DNA from: Crossiella equi
Lineage (GTDB): Bacteria; Actinomycetota; Actinomycetes; Mycobacteriales; Pseudonocardiaceae
Assembly (NCBI RefSeq): GCF_017876755.1
Contig: NZ_JAGIOO010000001.1
Coordinates: forward strand, 8,541,786 to 8,605,785
Direction: 5' to 3'
Length of the DNA stretch: 64,000 nt
Of the stretch, positions 34,532 to 44,151 are shown piece after piece (position 1 is the first letter of the stretch; every line of letters begins with the position of its first letter). The notes under the pieces were generated by a model. The model was not told the origin of the DNA. It ran no database searches and saw only the letters and a program-made list of their open reading frames with translations. The position numbers were made by a program, and so were the translations under genes.

Positions 34532-35278
34532 TCAGCCCACGCGGTCCAGCAGCGCGTACAGGCTCTCCCAGTGCCGCCGCTCGCCCTCGGCGTGGTGCGC
34601 TGCGGTGTCGGTCATGGTGAACCCGTGCGGCGCGCCCTCGTACAGCTCGGAGGTGTACCGCACCCCGGCCTCGTCCAGGGCCGCCTCGAACACCTTGATC
34701 TGCTGGGCGCTCATCGCGTGGTCCTGGTCGGCGTGCGCGAAGTAGGCCTCGCCGGTGACCTTGCCGAGTGCCAGGTGCGGGCTGTCCGGCGCGTCGGTGA
34801 CCAGGTTGCCCGCGTGGTAGGTCGCGACCCCGGCGATCCGGTCGGGGTGCGCCTGGATCGCGCGCAGCGCGTTGGTACCGCCCATGCAGTACCCGGTGAC
34901 CACCACGGGACCGCCCACGCGGTCCAGCCCGGCCAGGAAATCCAAGTACCGCGCGGTGTCGGCGGCCAGCAGCTCCGGGGTGAGCCCGTGGATCATCGGC
35001 ATGATCCGCCCGAACACCTCGCCGCGTTTGTCCGGATCGGCCAGCTCGGTCATGTCGACCAGCGGGCAGCGCCCGCCGCGGTACAGGATGTTCGGCGCCA
35101 GCACCGCCCAGCGCTTCTCCGCCGCGATCCGCTCGGCCATCTCGAAGAGCCGGGGCCGCAGGCCGAAAGCGTCCTCGAACAGCAGCACCGCGGGGAACGG
35201 CCCGTCACCGTCCGGGAGCACGAGGTAGGAGTCGGCGACCCCGTCGGCCAGGGGGATGTCGACCATCGACTTGTCCAT
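34532..35278 (-). CDS. Dienelactone hydrolase family protein
   Basis: 248 residues. Nucleophile elbow GYCMGGTNALRA carries the reactive cysteine; the acid is in AHADQDHAMS and the histidine in YEGAPHGFTM. The N-terminal part PAVLLFEDAFGLRPRLFEMA is standard. The family hydrolyses dienelactones and related small esters; the natural substrate is unclear here because no aromatic-degradation genes are nearby. ATG at 35278. Divergent from the class V aminotransferase gene (60 bp). Confidence 0.92.
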   Translation of the reverse strand: MDKSMVDIPLADGVADSYLVLPDGDGPFPAVLLFEDAFGLRPRLFEMAERIAAEKRWAVLAPNILYRGGRCPLVDMTELADPDKRGEVFGRIMPMIHGLTPELLAADTARYLDFLAGLDRVGGPVVVTGYCMGGTNALRAIQAHPDRIAGVATYHAGNLVTDAPDSPHLALGKVTGEAYFAHADQDHAMSAQQIKVFEAALDEAGVRYTSELYEGAPHGFTMTDTAAHHAEGERRHWESLYALLDRVG

Positions 35279-35338
35279 GCCGGAAAACGTAGTCCTGCCG
35301 GGTACTCCGCGCCGGTCCGGCCTGCGACGCTGGGCCGC

Positions 35339-36529
35339 ATGGCCATCGACCTGCGCACGCTCCGGGCCCACTTCCCGTCCCTTGACTCGGGACTGGCCTT
35401 CTTCGACGGTCCGGGCGGCACCCAGACCCTGCGGCCGGTGGCGGAGGCCATCGCGGCCACGCTGCTCGGCCCGCTGTCCAACCGGGGCGTGGTCAGCGCC
35501 TCCGAGCTGAACGCCGAACGCGCGGTCAGCGAGTTCCGCGCGGCCTACGCCGACCTGCTCCACGTGCCCGCGACCGGCGTCGTGCACGGCCGCAGCGCCA
35601 CCCAGCTCACCTACGACTTCGCCCGCCACCTGGCCAGGGACTGGCGTCCCGGCGACGAGATCGTGCTCAGCCACCTGGAACACGACGCCAATGTCCGGCC
35701 CTGGTCGCAGGCCGCGGCGCGTGCGGGCGTGACCGTGCGGTGGATCGACGTGGACCCGGAGACCACCGAGCTGGACCTCGGCTCGTTCGAACGCGCCCTG
35801 TCCGCGCGCACCAGGCTGGTCGCGGTCACCGCCGCCTCGAACGTGCTGGGCACCAAGCCACCGCTGCGCGAGCTGGCCGATCGCGCCCACGAGGCCGGGG
35901 CGCTGGTGTACGTGGACGGCGTGCACTACGCGGCACACCACCTGGTCGACGTGCCCGCACTGGGCGCGGACTTCTTCGTCTGCTCCCCGTACAAGTTCCT
36001 GGGCCCGCACTGCGGTGTCCTCGCCGCCGCACCGGAGCTGCTCGCCTCCGTGCACCCGGACAAGCTGCTGCCCGCCACGAACGCGGTGCCGGAGCGCTTC
36101 GAGTACGGCACCCTGCCCTACGAGGCGCTGGCGGGCGCGAGGGCCGCGGTGGACTTCCTGGCCGACCTCGATCCGGGCGAAGGCTCCCGCCGGGACCGGC
36201 TCACCCGCTCCTTCACCGCCCTGCACGAGCATGAGCGAACCCTGCGCACCCGCCTGGAAACCGGCCTGGCCGCACTCCCGGTGACCGTGCTGTCGAAGGC
36301 CGCCGACCGCACCCCGACGATCCTGCTGGACCTGCGCGGCCGCGACGCCCGGGAGGCGCAGAAGTTCCTGGCCGCCCGGGACGTCCTGGCCCCGGCCGGG
36401 TCCTTCTACGCGCACGAGCCGTTCACCACCCTGGGCCTGACCGATCCCGCGCTGCGCGTGGGCCTGGCGCCGTACAACACCGAGGAGGAGGTGGACCGCT
36501 TCCTGGACGGCCTGGCGGCGTTCCTCTAG
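35339..36529 (+). CDS. Class V aminotransferase / cysteine-desulfurase-like protein
   Basis: 396 residues. FFDGPGGTQTLRPVAEAI, LSHLEHDANVRPW, ALVYVDGVHYAAHHLVDV (PLP aspartate) and FFVCSPYKFLGPHCGVL (Schiff-base lysine) identify the class V fold, in the subgroup annotated as cysteine-desulfurase-like. A catalytic cysteine loop of true SufS/IscS enzymes is not evident, and no scaffold gene is close, so sulfur transfer is uncertain. The stop shares a CTAG with the stop of the opposing Lrp gene. Confidence 0.88.
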   Translation: MAIDLRTLRAHFPSLDSGLAFFDGPGGTQTLRPVAEAIAATLLGPLSNRGVVSASELNAERAVSEFRAAYADLLHVPATGVVHGRSATQLTYDFARHLARDWRPGDEIVLSHLEHDANVRPWSQAAARAGVTVRWIDVDPETTELDLGSFERALSARTRLVAVTAASNVLGTKPPLRELADRAHEAGALVYVDGVHYAAHHLVDVPALGADFFVCSPYKFLGPHCGVLAAAPELLASVHPDKLLPATNAVPERFEYGTLPYEALAGARAAVDFLADLDPGEGSRRDRLTRSFTALHEHERTLRTRLETGLAALPVTVLSKAADRTPTILLDLRGRDAREAQKFLAARDVLAPAGSFYAHEPFTTLGLTDPALRVGLAPYNTEEEVDRFLDGLAAFL

Positions 36530-37476
36530 ACGGCCCCGGTGCGCTTGACCGTGCGCAGGACCGGCGCGCTCTCCAGGCGGTCCACGTCGGGCAGCGAGGC
36601 GATGCGTTCGGTGAGGTAGCGGTACAGCTCGCGGGAGTCGCGGCACACCACCGAGGCCATCAGGTTGGTCGGCCCGGTGGTGACCGCGGCGAACTGGACC
36701 TCCGGGTGCCCGGCCAGGGCGGTGGCCACGGCGACGAGCGCGGCCGGGCGCACGGACAGCCAGAGCCGGGCCTCGGCGTGGAAGCCGAGCACCGTGTGCG
36801 GCACCTCCAGCTGGAACCGGAGCACGCCCTGGGCGCGGAGGTGTTCCAGGCGGCGCTTCACCGTGGACTCCGACCAGCCGGTGCGCCCGGCCAGCTCGGC
36901 GTAGGACGTGCGGCCGTCCTGGGCCAGGGCGGCCAGCAGATCCCGGTCGGCGTCGGCGGGTGCGACCGGGGCGGGCGCGGGCGGCGGAGCCGGGCGCAGC
37001 GCCTCGACCTGGTCCGGGCGCAGCCAGGCCAGCCCGCGCCACTCGCCCGGGCCGGTGAAGCCCTCCAGCATCAGGTGCGCGGTCACCTCCAGCACCCGGT
37101 TGGTGCGCGGCAGCTTCGCCAGCAGCAGCGAGTCCCGGGCGTCCTCGTCGCGAGCCTGCACGAAGCAGGAGATCTCCGTGCCCCCGGACAGGACGTGCAC
37201 CCAGAACGTGTCCGGCCGCCGGGCCAGCGCCGCGGCCAGGGCAGTGGCCGCGTCCGGGGTGCAGCGCAGCCGCACCGTCCAGGACGGCTGGTCCGTGCTC
37301 GTCCCGCCGACCACCCGCAGCGCCCCGGCCGCCCGCAGCCGCCGGTAGCGGCGGGCCACCGTGGACTCCGAGGTACCCAGCACCTGTGCGACCGCGGCGA
37401 ACGAGGCCCGGCCGTCGAGCTGGAGCGCGTGCAGCAGACCCCGGTCCACGTCGTCGAGTGCGGGGATTTCCACCAT
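36526..37476 (-). CDS. Double Lrp/AsnC-type regulator
   Basis: 316 residues made of two Lrp units in one chain: first helix-turn-helix about residues 5-60 (LDGRASFAAVAQVLGTSESTV) with a ligand-binding half, then a second unit from residue about 170 (LAQDGRTSYAELAGRTGWSESTV) with its own ligand-binding half. A proline/alanine linker (RPAPPPAPAPVAPAD) joins them. This fused form is found in many actinobacteria. ATG at 37476. Divergent from the MFS exporter (100 bp), its likely target. Confidence 0.92.
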   Translation of the reverse strand: MVEIPALDDVDRGLLHALQLDGRASFAAVAQVLGTSESTVARRYRRLRAAGALRVVGGTSTDQPSWTVRLRCTPDAATALAAALARRPDTFWVHVLSGGTEISCFVQARDEDARDSLLLAKLPRTNRVLEVTAHLMLEGFTGPGEWRGLAWLRPDQVEALRPAPPPAPAPVAPADADRDLLAALAQDGRTSYAELAGRTGWSESTVKRRLEHLRAQGVLRFQLEVPHTVLGFHAEARLWLSVRPAALVAVATALAGHPEVQFAAVTTGPTNLMASVVCRDSRELYRYLTERIASLPDVDRLESAPVLRTVKRTGAV

Positions 37477-37576
37477 GACCAAGCCTCCTGGTGCGGGAAT
37501 CCGCCGCCGGAGGGCCGCTGGCTGGAGCCGGTCCGGCGGTGGCCGTGAGCCTAGGCCCATCCTGGAAGGAGTGCTC

Positions 37577-38896
37577 ATGCGCAAGTGGATGCCCCTGGTC
37601 GCGGTCTGCCTGGCCGCGTTCCTGCTCATCGTCGACACCACCGTGGTCACGGTCGCGCTGCCCGAGCTCGCCCGGGGACTCGGGTCCTCGCTCGCCGACC
37701 TCCAGTGGGTCACCAACGGCTACCCGTTGGCCCTGGCCGTGTTCTCGCTCAGCGCGGGCTCGGTGGCCGACCTGTTCGGACCGCGCCGCGTGTTCCTGTG
37801 CGCCACCGGGGTGTTCGGCGCCGCCTCGCTGCTGTGCGGGCTCGCGCCCGGCACCGGCACGCTCGTCCTCGGCCGGGCGCTGCAAGGTGTGGGCGCCTCG
37901 GCGGTGTTCGTGACCGGCATGGCCCTGCTCGGCACCTACCGGGACCGCGAGCGCGCGACGGCGATCGGCGTGTGGAGCGCGGTGGTCGGGGCAGCGGCCG
38001 CGGCCGGACCCCTGGTCGGCGGGCTGCTGACGCAGTTCCTGGGCTGGCGGGCCATCTTCTTCGTCAACGTGCCGGTCGCCGCGCTCACGATCGGCCTGGC
38101 CCTGCGGTACACCACCGCCGCGCCGCGGTTGCCCGCCGGGAGGCCCGATCTGCCCGGCATGTTCTGGTTCGCCGTCTGCGCGGGCACCCTGACCTGCGGC
38201 CTGATCCGCGCGGGCGAGTCCGGCTGGTCGGTGGCCACCGCGGTGCTGCTGGGCCTGTCCGCGCTCGCCCTGTCCGTCCTGGTCCGGGTGGAACGCCGGA
38301 GTCCCCGCCCGGTGCTCGACCTCGTCCTGTTCCGCGACACCGCCTTCCTCGGCATCCTGCTGTGCGTGGTGGCCTCGGCCACCGCCTTCGCCGCGCTCGT
38401 CTACCTCTCGCTCTGGCTCCAGGACAGCCGCGGCCTCGGCCCGGCGGGCACCGGGCTCACGCTGCTGCCGATGGCGGTGACCTCGTTCCTGGTCTCGACC
38501 GCGGCGGGCAAGGTGCTGCACCGCGTCCCGCCCCGGCTCACTCTCGCGGCCGGTTCCCTGTTGCTGGGCAAGGGTTTCCTGCTGGCCTGGCTGTCCCTGC
38601 CGCTCGGTCTGGTGGTGGTCGGCGCGGGGGTGGGGCTGTCCGTCCCGGCCACCAGCTCGGCCGTGCTCGCCGCCGTGCCGCCGGAGCGCGCGGGCCTGGC
38701 CTCCGGGGCCCTGGCCACCGTCCGGCAGCTCGGCCAGGTGCTCGGGGTGGCCGTGCTCGGCCTGGTGTTCCGGGACGCCGGGATTGTCGGGGTCCTCCTG
38801 GTCTCGGCCGGGCTGGCGCTGCTCACCTCGGGGCTCGGGTACGCGTCCCTGCGGAAGGTTGCGTCCCGGAGCCGGTTGGTGTCCTCGCGGGACTGA
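37577..38896 (+). CDS. MFS drug exporter, DHA2 (EmrB/QacA) family
   Basis: 439 residues with 12-14 membrane helices. Motif C-like patterns VVGAAAAAGPLVGGLLTQFLGWRAIFFVN, the first-helix pattern AFLLIVDTTVVTVALPEL and LQWVTNGYPLALAV are characteristic. The usual C-terminal length for 14-helix members is slightly longer, so the exact helix number is uncertain. ATG at 37577 after GGAAGGAG. Divergent from the double Lrp gene, which suggests inducible export of an amino-acid-like or toxic compound. Confidence 0.93.
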   Translation: MRKWMPLVAVCLAAFLLIVDTTVVTVALPELARGLGSSLADLQWVTNGYPLALAVFSLSAGSVADLFGPRRVFLCATGVFGAASLLCGLAPGTGTLVLGRALQGVGASAVFVTGMALLGTYRDRERATAIGVWSAVVGAAAAAGPLVGGLLTQFLGWRAIFFVNVPVAALTIGLALRYTTAAPRLPAGRPDLPGMFWFAVCAGTLTCGLIRAGESGWSVATAVLLGLSALALSVLVRVERRSPRPVLDLVLFRDTAFLGILLCVVASATAFAALVYLSLWLQDSRGLGPAGTGLTLLPMAVTSFLVSTAAGKVLHRVPPRLTLAAGSLLLGKGFLLAWLSLPLGLVVVGAGVGLSVPATSSAVLAAVPPERAGLASGALATVRQLGQVLGVAVLGLVFRDAGIVGVLLVSAGLALLTSGLGYASLRKVASRSRLVSSRD

Positions 38897-38977
38897 GTTG
38901 TGTCCCGGACACACCTAAGATCGACATCTCCGGTGATCCCCTGTCAGGATGACGCCCGATTGGGTGAGGAGATCACA

Positions 38978-40837
38978 GTGAGAACCACACACGCGGCCTT
39001 GGCCGCCGGGATCCTGCTTGTACCCGCGCTCCTGGGCGCACCGGTCGCGCACGCGGGCACGGCCTCGGCGGTCGCCGCGCTCCAGGACGTCAAGAAGACC
39101 CTGACCCCGCTGGAGCGCAAGCAGTCCGTGCAGCTCGTGCTGGCCCAGCGGCTGCGCGCCGACGGACGGCTGCGCGGCGTGTTACCGCACTTCCGGCCCA
39201 GCCTGACCGACGCGGGAGCGGGCCGGGTCAGCGTGGACGTGCTCGGCGCGGTGACCCCGGACCTGCTCGCCGCCCTGGGCGCGCACGGTCCGGTCCGCTT
39301 CGCCGACAGCCGTGCGGGCGTCGTGCACACCGACCTGCCCCTGGCGGCGGTCCCGGTGATCGCGGCCCGCGCGGACGTGCGCAAAGTCAGCTCCGCCCCG
39401 GCGATGACCACCGAACGGGCGATCACCCACTCGGTGAAAGCCAGGGTGGCTGGCCAGGTCCGCTCCGAGGGCGACACCACGCACCAGGCCGACACCGCCC
39501 GCACCCGCTACGGCGTGGACGGCACCGGTGTGAAGGTCTGCGTGATCTCCGACGGCATCGGCTCGCTGGCGGCCTCGCAGGCCGCCGGTGAGCTGCCCGC
39601 GACCGTCGAGGTGCTGCCCGGCCAGGAGGGCGAGGGCGACGAGGGCACCGCGATGCTGGAGATCGTGCACGACCTGGCCCCGGGCGCCTCGCTCGGTTTC
39701 GCCACCGCGGTCTTCGGAGTGCACGGCCTGGCCGCCAACATCCGCGCCCTGCGCGAGCAGCTGCGCTGCGACGTGCTCGTCGACGACGTCCGCTACTACA
39801 ACGAGTCCCCGTTCCAGGACGGCCCGATCGCGCAGGCGGTCAACGACGTCACCGCGGCGGGCGCGCTCTACTTCTCCTCGGCGGGCAACAACGGCAACAA
39901 GACCGCGGGCACCAGCGGCCACTGGGAAGGCGACTTCACCGACTCCGGCCGCACCCTGGGCGGCACGTTCGGCACCGCGCACGACTTCAACCCCGGCCCG
40001 GGCGTCCAGCCGCACAACCCGGTGTCCAAGGGCTCGCTCGGCGCCCCGGTGACCCTGTTCTGGTCCGACCCGCTCGGCCACGCCACCAACGACTTCGACC
40101 TCTACGTGCTCGACCCCTCGGGCAACGTGGTCGCGGCGGGCATCGAGCAGCAGACCGGTACCGAGGACCCGTACGAGGTCACGCGGATCCCCACCAGCGA
40201 CCCCTCCGGCTTCGCGCACCCGGCGCCCTACTTCATCGCGGTCACCCGCTACGGCGGCACCGACCCGCGCTACCTGTCGCTGAGCCTCAACGGCGGCCGG
40301 TTCACCAGCTCCGACAACCTCACCGGCTACAGCACCCCGGGCGACACCCAGGGCCACTCCGCGGCCTCGGACGCGGTCAGCGTGGCCGCCGCCCCGGCCG
40401 GTCCGGCGCTGAAGAACCCGCTGGAACCGGGTGATCCGGACAACCCCACCGGGCCCCACCCGAACGCGTTCACCACCGGCAGCGCCACCGAGCGGTTCAC
40501 CTCCGACGGCCCGCGCCGCGTGTTCTACCTCGCCGACGGGCGCCCGGGCCCGGCGGTGCGGAACAAGCCCGACCTGACCGCCGCGGACGGCGTGGCCACC
40601 TCGGTGCCCGGGTTCGAGCGGTTCTTCGGCACCTCGGCCGCCGCCCCGCACGCCGCCGCCATCGCCGCCCTGCTGCGGCAAGCCGTCCCGGCCGCGACCC
40701 CGGCGCGGATCCGGGCCGCGCTGACCGGCAGCGCGCTCGACACCGGCGCGCCGGGCCACGACAACGTCTCCGGCCACGGGATCGTGATGCCCGGTCCGGC
40801 CCTGGCCGCACTCGGCGCGAAGCCGGTGACCCCGTGA
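38978..40837 (+). CDS. Secreted subtilase (S8) with Glu in place of the catalytic His
   Basis: 619 residues from GTG 38978 (GAGGAG eight bases upstream). Sec signal VRTTHAALAAGILLVPALLGAPVAHA. An N-terminal region of about 150 residues precedes the protease fold. Catalytic aspartate in VKVCVISDGIG; oxyanion asparagine in FSSAGNNGN; nucleophile in FGTSAAAPHAAA. Where ordinary subtilases have HGTxVA, this protein has DEGTAMLEIVHDLAPGA: glutamate takes the histidine place, giving an E-D-S arrangement that recalls sedolisins. A segment with DFDLYVLDPSGNVV (about residues 375-395) looks like an inserted beta domain. The downstream propeller-like gene follows after 11 bp and probably shares its transcript. 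Confidence 0.88.
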   Translation: MRTTHAALAAGILLVPALLGAPVAHAGTASAVAALQDVKKTLTPLERKQSVQLVLAQRLRADGRLRGVLPHFRPSLTDAGAGRVSVDVLGAVTPDLLAALGAHGPVRFADSRAGVVHTDLPLAAVPVIAARADVRKVSSAPAMTTERAITHSVKARVAGQVRSEGDTTHQADTARTRYGVDGTGVKVCVISDGIGSLAASQAAGELPATVEVLPGQEGEGDEGTAMLEIVHDLAPGASLGFATAVFGVHGLAANIRALREQLRCDVLVDDVRYYNESPFQDGPIAQAVNDVTAAGALYFSSAGNNGNKTAGTSGHWEGDFTDSGRTLGGTFGTAHDFNPGPGVQPHNPVSKGSLGAPVTLFWSDPLGHATNDFDLYVLDPSGNVVAAGIEQQTGTEDPYEVTRIPTSDPSGFAHPAPYFIAVTRYGGTDPRYLSLSLNGGRFTSSDNLTGYSTPGDTQGHSAASDAVSVAAAPAGPALKNPLEPGDPDNPTGPHPNAFTTGSATERFTSDGPRRVFYLADGRPGPAVRNKPDLTAADGVATSVPGFERFFGTSAAAPHAAAIAALLRQAVPAATPARIRAALTGSALDTGAPGHDNVSGHGIVMPGPALAALGAKPVTP

Positions 40838-40848
40838 TGGGAGCGAAC

Positions 40849-41925
40849 ATGCGCACGACCGCGGTCCTGCTGAGCGCCACCCTCGGCGCCACGCTGGTGT
40901 TCGGCGGGGGAGTGGCCTCCGCCGCCGCGCCCGCCGGGTTCACCCCGCTGAGCACCACCTGGACCTCGGTGTCGGAGGGCTACCTGGTCGGGGACACCCC
41001 GTGCGGGCAGAGCCAGCCGTGCACCACGCTGCTGCACACCACCGACGCCGCCGGTACCTGGCAGCCGGTGCCCGTGCCCAACCTCAACCGCGCGGACAAC
41101 CAGTACCGCAGCGACCCGCTGCTCGCCGTCGAGTCGGCGAAGCGGTTCCTGGTGCACGACCTCAACCGCGTCCTGGAGACCCGCGACGGCGGCAGGTCCT
41201 GGGCACAGCTGGAGTTCGACACCCGCGCCCCGCACACCGAGGTCCAGTCGGTGGCCTACTGGCGCGGCCAGGTCTACGCGGTGCTCGGCACACCCGAACG
41301 CGTCGACCTGTTCACCGGCCGCCCCGGCACCCGGCTGACCCCGGTGCCCGGGGTGGGGCTGGCGCGGCCCGCGAACCAGGTCGCGAGCAACCTGGCCGCG
41401 GGCGACACCCTCCAGGTCAGCCTCACCAACCACGCCGACGGCTGGCCGCCCAGCACCTGGCGAGCCGAGGCGGGCACGGGCTTCGTGCAACAGCCCTACC
41501 CGTGCCTGGGCCGCGAGCTGCCCTTCTACGCCCCGCACCGGCCGGGGCAGCCGACCGTGCTGCTGTGCCACTCCACCAGCCCCAGCGGGCAGCCGGGGCA
41601 CTGGAGCAAGGTGCTGGCCACCGCCCCGGCCCAGGGCGGCAAGGTCACCCGGGCCAACCCCGCCGACGACCTCGGCGTGGCCGGGACGTTCAGCGTGGTC
41701 ACCGACAAGCTCGCGCTCGTCGTGGCCTCCGGCGGCGGCGTGACGATCATGCACCGGACCGAGGACCTCGGCCGCACGTGGACGCGGTCCTTCGTGCTGG
41801 ACGAGGGCTTTCCGGTCCGGGACATGACCTTCGTCAACCACACCACCGGCTACCTCACCAACGGACCCAACCTCTACCGCTCGACCGACGCCGGGGTGTC
41901 CTGGCAGCGGGTGCCGATCGGCTGA
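40849..41925 (+). CDS. Secreted beta-propeller-like (BNR-repeat) protein
   Basis: 358 residues. Signal peptide MRTTAVLLSATLGATLVFGG with cleavage near ASA-AAP. Repeats of the type DGGRSWAQLEF, EDLGRTWTRSF, TDAGVSWQRVP are Asp-box (BNR) motifs of sialidase-like propellers, and TTWTSVSEGYLVGDTPC starts the first blade. Catalytic residues of sialidases are not apparent, so a binding role is more likely. The start is chosen at ATG 40849 because GGGAG lies 5 bases upstream; ATG 40837 and GTG 40834 are alternatives. The 3' end overlaps the opposing helicase gene by 52 bp. Confidence 0.78.
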   Translation: MRTTAVLLSATLGATLVFGGGVASAAAPAGFTPLSTTWTSVSEGYLVGDTPCGQSQPCTTLLHTTDAAGTWQPVPVPNLNRADNQYRSDPLLAVESAKRFLVHDLNRVLETRDGGRSWAQLEFDTRAPHTEVQSVAYWRGQVYAVLGTPERVDLFTGRPGTRLTPVPGVGLARPANQVASNLAAGDTLQVSLTNHADGWPPSTWRAEAGTGFVQQPYPCLGRELPFYAPHRPGQPTVLLCHSTSPSGQPGHWSKVLATAPAQGGKVTRANPADDLGVAGTFSVVTDKLALVVASGGGVTIMHRTEDLGRTWTRSFVLDEGFPVRDMTFVNHTTGYLTNGPNLYRSTDAGVSWQRVPIG

Positions 41926-44096
41926 GCCTGGGCCAGTCCGGCCAGGGCCCGCGGCAGGGGGCCCTGGTGCAGGACGCCCAGGCGCTGGGTGGCGCGGGTG
42001 AGCGCGACGTAGAGCTCAGCCGCGCCGCGCGGGCCGTCGGCCAGGATCCGCTCCGGCTCGACCACCAGCACCGCGTCGTACTCCAGGCCCTTGGTCGCCA
42101 CCGCGGGCACCGTGCCCGGCACCCCGGGCGGGCCGATCACCACGCTGGTGCCCTCCCGGCCCGCCTCGGCCCGCTCGAACTCCTCGATCGCGGCGGCCAG
42201 CCCCGGCTCGGCGACCTGCCGCGCCCATGGCCGGACCCCGTTGGCGCGCACCGACTCCGGCGTGGTCACCTCGGGGGCGAACTCGGCCAGCAGCGCGGCG
42301 GCCACGGCCATGATCTCGGCCGGGGTGCGGTAGTTCACCGTCAGCGAGCGGTACACCCAGCGGCCCGGCGTGTACCGGTCCAGCATCGCGCCCCACGAGC
42401 GGGCCCCCGCCTCGGACCGGCGCTGGGCGAGGTCGCCGACCACGGTGAACGAGCGGCCCGGGCATCGGCGCATGAGCGCCCGCCAGTCCATTTCGGACAG
42501 TTCCTGGGCCTCGTCCACCACCACGTGCCGGTAGGTCCAGTCCCGGTCCGCGGCCGCGCGCTCGACCAGCTCGCGGGTGTCCTGTTCGAGGAAGCGCTCG
42601 GCCAGGTCCTCCGCGTAGAGCATGTCCTGGGGCAGCAGGTGGTCCTCGTCGTCCATCAGCTCCTCCCAGCGCTTGTCCACGTGCATGGAGTCCAGCACGC
42701 CCTGGGCGAACGCGATCTCCCGCTTGCGCTCCTTCTCCGCCTCTTCCCGCTCGGCCCGGTCCTTGCCGAGCAGGTCGACGAGCTCGTCCAGCAGCGGCAC
42801 GTCCGAGACCGTCCACGCCGGACCGTGGGCACGCCACAGCACCTCCTCGGCTCCGGCCGCGCGCAGCCGGTCGCGGTCGCCGAGCAGCTCGCCCAGCACT
42901 CGCCTCGGCGTGAGCACCGGCCACAGGGCATCCAGCGCCCCGGTGAACTTCGGCTCGGCCAGCAGCTCCTTGGTCAGCTCGGTGCGCAGCCGCTCCCAGG
43001 TCACGCGGTCCTCGCGGGTCAGCCAGCCCTTGCCGAGGCGGCCGATCGCGCGTTCGGTGATGGCCCAGGTGACGATCTCGGTGAACTTCTCCCGTGCCTC
43101 GTTGTGCGGCAGCCCGCTCGCCCGCGCCTCCTCCCGCGCCCACTCCGCGACCCCGGTGTCCAGCTTCACGGTCAGCCCGCCCAGCGGCAGCTCGACCGCC
43201 TCCCCGGGCAGCCGCTGGTACCCGGCGACGGCCGCCTTCAGCACGTCCAGGATGGCCAGCGAGCCCTTGAGCCGGGCGGCCTCCGGGCCGTCCTCGGCGG
43301 TGGCCTTGAGGCCGGGCAGCAGGTCGCCGGTGGTCATGAAGACCACGTCGGACTCGCCCAGCGAGGGCAGCACCCGGCTGATGTGGTTGAGGAAGGACGG
43401 GTTGGGCCCGACCACCAGCACACCGTGCCGCTCCATGCGCTCGCGCTGGGTGTAGAGCAGGTAGGCCACGCGGTGCAGCGCCACCACGGTCTTGCCGGTG
43501 CCCGGCCCGCCCTCGATGACCAGCACCCCCGGGTGGTCCAGGCGGATGATCTCGTCCTGTTCGGACTGGATGGTGGCGACGATATCCCGCATGCCCTCGC
43601 CTCTTGGGGCATTCACCGCGGCGAGCAGGGCGGCGTCGCCCTGGGACCGCTCGTCCGGGCGGCCGAAGACCTCGTCGGTGAAGCCCTCCAGGTGACGCCG
43701 CCGGGTGTGGAACTGGCGGCGCCTGCGCATGTTCTCCGGGGTCGCGCCGGTGGCGGTGTAGAACGGCCGGGCGGCCGGGGCCCGCCAGTCCAGCAGCAGC
43801 GGGCGGTAGTCCTGCTCCTCGTCGAAGATGCCGATGCGGCCGATGTAGGCGTGCTCACCGTCGAGGGTGTCCAGGCGGCCGAAGCACAGCCCGTTGTCGG
43901 CCACGCCCAGCCGCTTGGCCTCCTTCGCCAGCGCGCGCACCTCGACATCGCGTTCCATGGCCGAGCCGCCGGTGCCGCCCAGCGCGGCGGTGTAACCCGC
44001 CTTGACGCGCTCGCGCTCGGCGTCCAGCCGCTCGTACAGCCCGGCGGTGTAAGCCCGCTCGGACCGCAGTTCCGCTTCGTAGCCCTGGTGTGCCAC
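41874..44096 (-). CDS. helR: HelD-type helicase-like RNA polymerase protection protein, probable HelR
   Basis: 740 residues from GTG 44096 (GGGGGC just upstream); ATG 44147 would add 17 residues. UvrD-like ATPase parts: Walker A VIEGGPGTGKTVVALHRVAYLLY, Walker B HVVVDEAQELSEMDW, motif VI LYVALTRATQRLGVLH. The N-terminal coiled coil (ELRSERAYTAGLYERLDAERERVKAG) that enters the polymerase secondary channel and the middle insertion between helicase halves are typical of HelD and not of DNA helicases. HelD proteins free stalled RNA polymerase; HelR members also displace rifamycins. A palindrome just before the gene strongly resembles the rifamycin-associated element, hence the HelR call. The 3' end overlaps the propeller gene. 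Confidence 0.88.
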   Translation of the reverse strand: MAHQGYEAELRSERAYTAGLYERLDAERERVKAGYTAALGGTGGSAMERDVEVRALAKEAKRLGVADNGLCFGRLDTLDGEHAYIGRIGIFDEEQDYRPLLLDWRAPAARPFYTATGATPENMRRRRQFHTRRRHLEGFTDEVFGRPDERSQGDAALLAAVNAPRGEGMRDIVATIQSEQDEIIRLDHPGVLVIEGGPGTGKTVVALHRVAYLLYTQRERMERHGVLVVGPNPSFLNHISRVLPSLGESDVVFMTTGDLLPGLKATAEDGPEAARLKGSLAILDVLKAAVAGYQRLPGEAVELPLGGLTVKLDTGVAEWAREEARASGLPHNEAREKFTEIVTWAITERAIGRLGKGWLTREDRVTWERLRTELTKELLAEPKFTGALDALWPVLTPRRVLGELLGDRDRLRAAGAEEVLWRAHGPAWTVSDVPLLDELVDLLGKDRAEREEAEKERKREIAFAQGVLDSMHVDKRWEELMDDEDHLLPQDMLYAEDLAERFLEQDTRELVERAAADRDWTYRHVVVDEAQELSEMDWRALMRRCPGRSFTVVGDLAQRRSEAGARSWGAMLDRYTPGRWVYRSLTVNYRTPAEIMAVAAALLAEFAPEVTTPESVRANGVRPWARQVAEPGLAAAIEEFERAEAGREGTSVVIGPPGVPGTVPAVATKGLEYDAVLVVEPERILADGPRGAAELYVALTRATQRLGVLHQGPLPRALAGLAQAQPIGTRCQDTPASVER

Positions 44097-44151
44097 GTGC
44101 CCCCGTTTCCGCAGGTAGTACAGGTTCGGTGGGCGATTGTGCGGCATCACC

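Noticed and set aside
35339-36529. IscS/SufS cysteine desulfurase
   Set aside because: The fold matches, but the catalytic cysteine loop is not evident and no scaffold or iron-sulphur assembly genes are adjacent.
34532-38914. A continuous minus-strand frame of 1460 codons
   Set aside because: Only the last 248 codons (the DLH protein) look like a protein. The rest is a high-GC shadow of the class V aminotransferase, Lrp and MFS genes, with long runs of Arg, Gly, Gln and Pro.
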